Source of the DNA: CAVQFC01 sp036497895
GTDB taxonomy: Bacteria; Acidobacteriota; Vicinamibacteria; Vicinamibacterales; CAVVIG01
Direction of reading: 5' to 3'
Assembly: GCA_036497895.1 (NCBI GenBank)
Contig: DASXIR010000324.1
Coordinates: 1-9,669, forward strand
DNA: 9,669 nt
Positions 6,459 through 9,669 of the stretch are shown piece after piece; position 1 is the first letter of the stretch; the number at the start of each line of letters is the position of its first letter. The translations under genes were made by a program, and so were the position numbers. The notes under the pieces were generated by a model, which did not search any database, was not told the origin of the DNA, and saw only the letters and a list, made by a program, of their open reading frames with translations.

Positions 6459-7496
6459 CTACGGCTCGGCGCGGTGCTCCATGACTTCGAACATGCGGGC
6501 AACCCAGGCCGGATTCACGCCTGGAGTCGTGATCGCTGGAAAGTGCGCCCTGTGCGCCGTCATATCAATTCGCCTGGCGGCATCAGCCGCAGGCACCTTC
6601 TCGCCGTGCAGGATCGTCCCCTGCTTCCAGAAGTCCCGGAGGTACGCCTGAAACCAGTCGATCCGTTCCTTGCCCCTGAACGGATCGCCGTGCCCGGGGA
6701 TGACGTCCACGAAATCGAGCGGTTTCAGCTTCTCGAGCGTGTCCGGCCACTCGTCGACGAAACCGTCGATCAGATTGGCGACACCGTTGACGAGCAGGTC
6801 GCCGCTGCAGAGCAGGCGCTCCTTCGGCAGGTAGACGACGAGGTCGCCGCCGGTATGGCCGCGACCGAGATACAGCAGGCGAATCTCGCGGTCGCCGCGA
6901 AAGAGCGTCAGCCGGTCGTTGATGGTGACGTTCGGCGGCGTCACCTTCAGATCCCGCAGGCTGGCGCCGAACGACGTCTGGACGCCGACCTGCTGCGCGA
7001 GTCTCGCCTTCGCGGACGGATCGGTCTCGGCCGCCGCGCGCGCTTTGAGGTCGTCCAGTTGTTTCGGCGTCGCCTTGATCAGATCGGCCAGCATGCCCTT
7101 TTCGAGGACATCGCCGGTCATCTTCCTGCGAGTGAACTCGTGGCCGATGATCTCCACGCCGGGCGGGAACGCCTGGTTGCCGTTCGTATGGTCGTAGTGA
7201 AAATGCGTGTCGATCAGCACGCGAACCGGTTTGTCGGTAATCGCTTTCAGCTCCTGCAACATCGCCCGCCCGGATTCCGGCGAGATGTGGGAGTCCACGA
7301 TCACCACATCGTCCTGGTTGACGATGACCGCGGAGTTGGAACCGACGTTCATCGTCCCCGTGCCGATCGCGCTGTAGATGCCGGGCACGATCTCGGTGAA
7401 TTTGTAGGCGGCTTTCGCCGCCGGCGTCTGGGCGTGAAAGACGATCGCACTCGTGGCGATGCCGGCAAGAACGAGAGCACAACGGACGCGATTCAT
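6459..7496 (-). CDS. Exported metallo-beta-lactamase-fold hydrolase
   Basis: A 345-residue predicted zinc hydrolase. A signal peptide covers about residues 1-22 (CALVLAGIATSAIVFHA). The metal-binding set is complete: HFHYDH (H98, H100, D102, H103), GRGHTGGD (H214), SGD (D233, the bridging aspartate) and PGHGD (H269). An aspartate rather than a cysteine at the bridging position is typical of glyoxalase-II- and lactonase-like members and of many general MBL hydrolases. A helical insertion (about 128-170) lies between the HxHxDH motif and the third ligand. The C-terminal 70 residues (WFQAYLRDFW onward) are helical and common in periplasmic MBL proteins of this kind. Substrate cannot be told from sequence; beta-lactam hydrolysis is not implied. 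It begins 17 bases after the toxin stop and ends 79 bases before the protease. Confidence 0.9.
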   Translation of the reverse strand: MNRVRCALVLAGIATSAIVFHAQTPAAKAAYKFTEIVPGIYSAIGTGTMNVGSNSAVIVNQDDVVIVDSHISPESGRAMLQELKAITDKPVRVLIDTHFHYDHTNGNQAFPPGVEIIGHEFTRRKMTGDVLEKGMLADLIKATPKQLDDLKARAAAETDPSAKARLAQQVGVQTSFGASLRDLKVTPPNVTINDRLTLFRGDREIRLLYLGRGHTGGDLVVYLPKERLLCSGDLLVNGVANLIDGFVDEWPDTLEKLKPLDFVDVIPGHGDPFRGKERIDWFQAYLRDFWKQGTILHGEKVPAADAARRIDMTAHRAHFPAITTPGVNPAWVARMFEVMEHRAEP

Positions 7497-7504
7497 GAGA
7501 TCAA

Positions 7505-7510
7505 ATTATA
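7505..7510 (-). promoter_or_regulatory. Consensus -10 box (TATAAT) just upstream of the MBL hydrolase gene
   Basis: A perfect TATAAT on the minus strand ends eight bases before the ATG at 7496. With normal spacing, transcription would begin at about 7496-7498, giving a leaderless or nearly leaderless mRNA. There is no Shine-Dalgarno before this ATG, which fits. No good -35 is seen 16-18 bases upstream, inside the end of the toxin gene, so a chance match in a short AT-rich gap remains possible. Confidence 0.4.
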
Positions 7511-7513
7511 TGG

Positions 7514-7933
7514 CTAGAGACGGCGGACTGCCGCCACGGCTGCTCGATTCAGCTGGCGGTCGAAGCTGGAGAACCTGACGTCCGATCGCTCGATGCTCGC
7601 CAGCAGCAGGTAGGTGGCGAGATGCATGCTGTCGAACCCGCGCAGTCCATACCGTTCGGCGAGATCGCCAGCGCTCCGACAAAGCGCCTCGCTGAGCGGA
7701 AGGATCACCCACATCGGCCAGTCGGCGTCGAAGTCGCGTTTTGCCAGGCGAAAGCCTGCAGCCGTGATGCCTCCCAGCCGGCGAAGCCGCGCGAGGGCGG
7801 CCCGGGCTTCGGCATATGTGACGAGCGAGGTCGCGCCGGCGGATGCTTCGCTCAGATCCTGACGCACGGCATCGCTGCCCGGCTCGTCGACATACAGTTT
7901 GATGATGCTGCTGGTGTCGAGGTAGAGCGTCAT
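7514..7933 (-). CDS. vapC: PIN-domain toxin, VapC family
   Basis: A predicted Mg-dependent ribonuclease, the toxin of a type II toxin-antitoxin pair. From the ATG at 7933 the protein has 139 residues, usual for VapC. Acidic active-site residues are all in place: D6 in LYLDTSSIIKLY, E42 in TYAEARAAL, D101 in GLRGFDSMHLA and D125 in FSSFDRQL. The start was set at the ATG that shares one base with the antitoxin stop (TGATG), which is typical of coupled TA genes; a TTG one codon earlier is the alternative. Its RNA target cannot be predicted. The MBL hydrolase gene follows after 17 bases and may receive read-through from the TA promoter. Confidence 0.93.
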   Translation of the reverse strand: MTLYLDTSSIIKLYVDEPGSDAVRQDLSEASAGATSLVTYAEARAALARLRRLGGITAAGFRLAKRDFDADWPMWVILPLSEALCRSAGDLAERYGLRGFDSMHLATYLLLASIERSDVRFSSFDRQLNRAAVAAVRRL

Positions 7934-8202
7934 CAACCGCGGTCTTCGATGACAATGTCTGACGCGAGCTTTTTTCCGGTGTTGCGGGGCGGTTTCGGGG
8001 ATCCGGTCGGCTTGCCACCGTTCCAGATGGCTTCACCCCTGACCACCATGCCGTGGAGCCACGCCGAATCGTCGCGCTCGACCGGCTCGAGCGTCGCAAT
8101 CGGCCGGCCTCGTTCAGTGACCGTTAGACGCACACCTGCGCGAACGCGTTTCAGGTGATGGCTGAGCCGATTCTTGAGATCCCGAACGCCCACGGACTGC
8201 AT
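7933..8202 (-). CDS. Phd/YefM-type antitoxin paired with the PIN toxin
   Basis: An 89-residue antitoxin that should bind and neutralise the downstream PIN toxin and repress its own promoter. The N-terminal half has the Phd/YefM pattern: VGVRDLKNRLSHHLKRVRAG (4-23) followed by VTERGRPIATLEPV (28-41), which forms the DNA-binding dimer. The C-terminal tail, ending LASDIVIEDRG (79-89), is the toxin-binding stretch common in antitoxins of this group. The ATG at 8202 is preceded by GAGGA five bases upstream (8208-8212), one of the best Shine-Dalgarno sites in the window. This agrees with the strong antitoxin synthesis expected of TA operons. The middle (residues 50-78) is variable and probably unstructured. 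Confidence 0.9.
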   Translation of the reverse strand: MQSVGVRDLKNRLSHHLKRVRAGVRLTVTERGRPIATLEPVERDDSAWLHGMVVRGEAIWNGGKPTGSPKPPRNTGKKLASDIVIEDRG

Positions 8203-8207
8203 CCCTA

Positions 8208-8212
8208 TCCTC
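8208..8212 (-). promoter_or_regulatory. Shine-Dalgarno site of the antitoxin gene
   Basis: GAGGA on the minus strand, five bases before the antitoxin ATG at 8202. Most other starts in the window lack a comparable site, so it supports both the start choice and efficient antitoxin translation. Confidence 0.6.
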
Positions 8213-8244
8213 TGTAGCTACAATTATACAATAATGTAGCCACT
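8213..8244. promoter_or_regulatory. Operator-like repeat pair in the TA promoter
   Basis: TGTAGCTACA at 8213-8222 is a perfect ten-base palindrome. A near copy, TGTAGCCACT, is at 8235-8244 with eight of ten bases identical and the same orientation. Their centres are 22 bases apart, two helical turns, so two bound dimers would sit on the same DNA face. The first covers the expected transcription start of the TA operon and the second lies in the -10/-35 spacer. TGTA...TACA half-sites are in keeping with operators of Phd/YefM antitoxins. Autorepression by the antitoxin is inferred. Confidence 0.55.
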
Positions 8245-8251
8245 ATGTCTC
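8223..8251 (-). promoter_or_regulatory. Sigma-70-type promoter of the toxin-antitoxin operon
   Basis: On the minus strand a perfect -10 TATAAT (8223-8228) is preceded, after a 17-base spacer, by GAGACA (8246-8251), four of six bases of the -35 consensus. Expected transcription start is near 8216, giving a leader of about 13 bases that contains the antitoxin Shine-Dalgarno. The -35 lies inside the first codons of the divergent dehydratase gene, so the two genes cannot be regulated wholly independently. Confidence 0.6.
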
Positions 8252-9183
8252 ACGCCGTGACCCGCCCGGATATCGAACGCGTCCATCCGATCATCGCGCC
8301 GCACATCAGGCGGACGCCGACCATCACCGTCAGCGGCGCCGAATTCGGTTTGGCGCCGTTCGTCCTGACGCTGAAGCTCGAACAGCTTCAGCACGCCGGC
8401 TCCTTCAAGACTCGCGGAGCATTCACGAATCTGCTGACGCGAACGCCACCCGCAGCCGGCGTCGTCGCCGCATCGGGCGGGAATCATGGTGCCGCCGTGG
8501 CGTACGCGGCGATGAAGCTCGGCGTCCCGGCGCGGATCTTCGTCCCGACCGTTTCTTCGCCGGCCAAGATCGACCGTATCCGATCCTATGGTGCGGAGCT
8601 CACGGTGATCGGTGACCGTTACGCCGAGGCGCTCGCTGCCAGTATCGAGTGGACCAAGACGTCAGGGGCGATGCCGGTGCACGCCTTCGACCAAGTCGAA
8701 ACGCTCGCCGGACAGGGCACGGTGGCGCTGGAGTTCGCACAGCAGGCACCGGAACTCGACACGGTACTGGTCGCGGTCGGCGGTGGCGGACTGATTGGCG
8801 GAATCGCCGCATTCTACGAATCGAAGACACGCGTCGTGGCGGTCGAACCGGCGGGCGCGCCGACGCTGGCGGAAGCGATGAAGGCCGGGCACCCGGTCGA
8901 CGCGCCCACGGGAAGCGTCGCCGCCGACTCACTGGCGCCGAAACAAGTCGGCGAGCTGATGTTTCCGATCGCGCAGGCACACATCGAGCGCGTCGTCCTG
9001 GTCAACGACGAGGCGATCCTCGCGGCCCAGCGCGCTCTATGGAACGGGTTGCGGGTCGTGGCCGAGCCTGGTGGCTGCACGGCGTTCTCGGCCCTGCTGT
9101 CGGGCGCCTACAAGCCGGCGGCCGGCGAACGCGTCGGCGTCGTGATCAGCGGCGCGAACACCACGGCCGTCAATTTCGCGTAG
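8245..9183 (+). CDS. PLP-dependent serine/threonine dehydratase
   Basis: A 312-residue fold-type II PLP enzyme that most likely deaminates L-threonine and/or L-serine to 2-oxobutyrate or pyruvate in the cytosol. GSFKTRGA carries the Schiff-base lysine K55. SGGNHG (77-82) is the cofactor-side asparagine loop, GGGGLIGG (179-186) binds the PLP phosphate, and SGAN (302-305) is near the pyridine nitrogen. There is no C-terminal ACT domain, so it resembles catabolic, TdcB-sized enzymes rather than the feedback-regulated biosynthetic IlvA. Serine racemase and hydroxyaspartate dehydratase share this architecture and cannot be excluded. The ATG at 8245 has no Shine-Dalgarno. A plus-strand TACAAT at 8227-8232 would place transcription start only about six bases before it, which again suggests a near-leaderless message. 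It ends six bases from the convergent UbiD-family gene. Confidence 0.9.
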   Translation: MSHAVTRPDIERVHPIIAPHIRRTPTITVSGAEFGLAPFVLTLKLEQLQHAGSFKTRGAFTNLLTRTPPAAGVVAASGGNHGAAVAYAAMKLGVPARIFVPTVSSPAKIDRIRSYGAELTVIGDRYAEALAASIEWTKTSGAMPVHAFDQVETLAGQGTVALEFAQQAPELDTVLVAVGGGGLIGGIAAFYESKTRVVAVEPAGAPTLAEAMKAGHPVDAPTGSVAADSLAPKQVGELMFPIAQAHIERVVLVNDEAILAAQRALWNGLRVVAEPGGCTAFSALLSGAYKPAAGERVGVVISGANTTAVNFA

Positions 9184-9189
9184 GGACGT

Positions 9190-9669
9190 CTAACGGCCAG
9201 ACCGCCGCATCTTCGAGAGAATTTCCACGGCTTTTCGGCCCGCAGATTCGGTGGTGGCGACTCGGGCCGGCCAGTTGCGCGTGTAGCCTTCCGACGCCCA
9301 CTTCTTGGTGGCGTCGATTCCCATCTTGCCGCCGAACGCCGGCAGGTCCGACGCGTCGTCCAGGTCGTCCACGGGACCTTTCGTCATCTGGACGTCGCGC
9401 AGCGGGTCGTAGTGCGTGCCCACGATCCACGCGACCTGACTCAGGTTGTGGACGTCCACGTCCTTGTCCACGACGATGATCGTCTTCGAAAACATCAGCT
9501 GACCAAGGCCCCAGAATGCGTTCATGATCTTGCGCGCGTGACCAGGGTAGCGCTTGTCGATCGACACCAGCACCAGGTTGTGGAAGATGCCCTCCGCCGG
9601 AAAGTGCATGTCGACGATCTCGGGTAGCGTCTTGCGCAGCATCGGCAGGAAGATTCGCTCGCTGGCCAG
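9190..9669 (-). CDS. ubiD: UbiD-family decarboxylase, C-terminal part
   Basis: The last 159 residues of a UbiD-family prenylated-FMN-dependent decarboxylase; the frame is open to the window edge, so the N-terminal two thirds are outside. Visible family segments are RIFLPMLRKTLPEIVDMHFPAEG at the start, KRYPGHARKIMNAFWGLGQ, IIVVDKDVDVHNLSQVAW, a DPLRDV turn, and PAFGGKMGIDATKKW near the end. Catalytic Arg and Glu residues of the family lie upstream and cannot be checked here. In bacteria that use the futalosine pathway, a UbiD homologue (MqnL) is thought to decarboxylate the late dihydroxynaphthoate intermediate. With mqnA and mqnC nearby that role is plausible, but a role in ubiquinone-type or aromatic-acid decarboxylation is not excluded. 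It converges on the dehydratase gene with no room for a terminator between them. Confidence 0.92.
   Translation of the reverse strand: MASERIFLPMLRKTLPEIVDMHFPAEGIFHNLVLVSIDKRYPGHARKIMNAFWGLGQLMFSKTIIVVDKDVDVHNLSQVAWIVGTHYDPLRDVQMTKGPVDDLDDASDLPAFGGKMGIDATKKWASEGYTRNWPARVATTESAGRKAVEILSKMRRSGR

Noticed and set aside
6474..7517. Plus-strand open frame of about 347 codons
   Set aside because: It mirrors the MBL hydrolase gene, whose metal ligands are complete. The antisense product has the valine/aspartate/arginine composition typical of a shadow frame and no recognisable motif.
8649..9479. Plus-strand open frame spanning the dehydratase and UbiD-family genes
   Set aside because: It is out of frame with the dehydratase, crosses its stop and runs antisense into the UbiD-family gene; the product is arginine-rich and motif-free.

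Overview
The window is GC-rich, with short intergenic gaps. It carries genes of the futalosine (Mqn) route to menaquinone next to a large secreted protease with Acidobacteria-style C-terminal Ig modules. I infer a member of the Acidobacteriota, perhaps the Vicinamibacteria. That placement rests on family resemblance recalled from memory, not on a search.

Layout: nine of the ten genes are on the minus strand and read from high to low coordinates. From the right edge these are: the C-terminal part of a UbiD-family decarboxylase (9190-9669), which converges on a plus-strand PLP-dependent serine/threonine dehydratase (8245-9183). A short AT-rich divergent region (8203-8244) separates the dehydratase from a type II toxin-antitoxin pair (Phd/YefM-type antitoxin 7933-8202, PIN toxin 7514-7933). 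Then come an exported metallo-beta-lactamase-fold hydrolase (6459-7496), a 1057-residue exported S53-like/subtilisin-like serine protease (3206-6379), two tandem paralogous lipoproteins (2782-3186 and 2369-2785), a cysteine-free homologue of aminofutalosine synthase MqnE (1468-2319), mqnA (656-1471) and the 5' part of mqnC (1-681). Every stretch longer than about 80 bases is covered by a gene. No rRNA, tRNA, CRISPR array or insertion sequence was seen.

How the genes work together: MqnA makes 3-enolpyruvylbenzoate from chorismate, and MqnC cyclises dehypoxanthine futalosine later in the same pathway. The gene translationally coupled in front of mqnA has the MqnE fold signature from end to end, but the radical-SAM iron-sulfur segment is deleted and the protein has no cysteine at all. 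It cannot be an active radical-SAM enzyme, yet it is an intact reading frame fused into the operon. This is the most unusual item in the window. The UbiD-family gene about 7 kb away could be the decarboxylase of the same pathway. The protease, hydrolase and lipoproteins form an envelope/secretion block whose link to menaquinone synthesis, if any, is unknown. The toxin-antitoxin promoter shows a clean operator-like repeat pair two helical turns apart that also overlaps the start of the divergent dehydratase gene.
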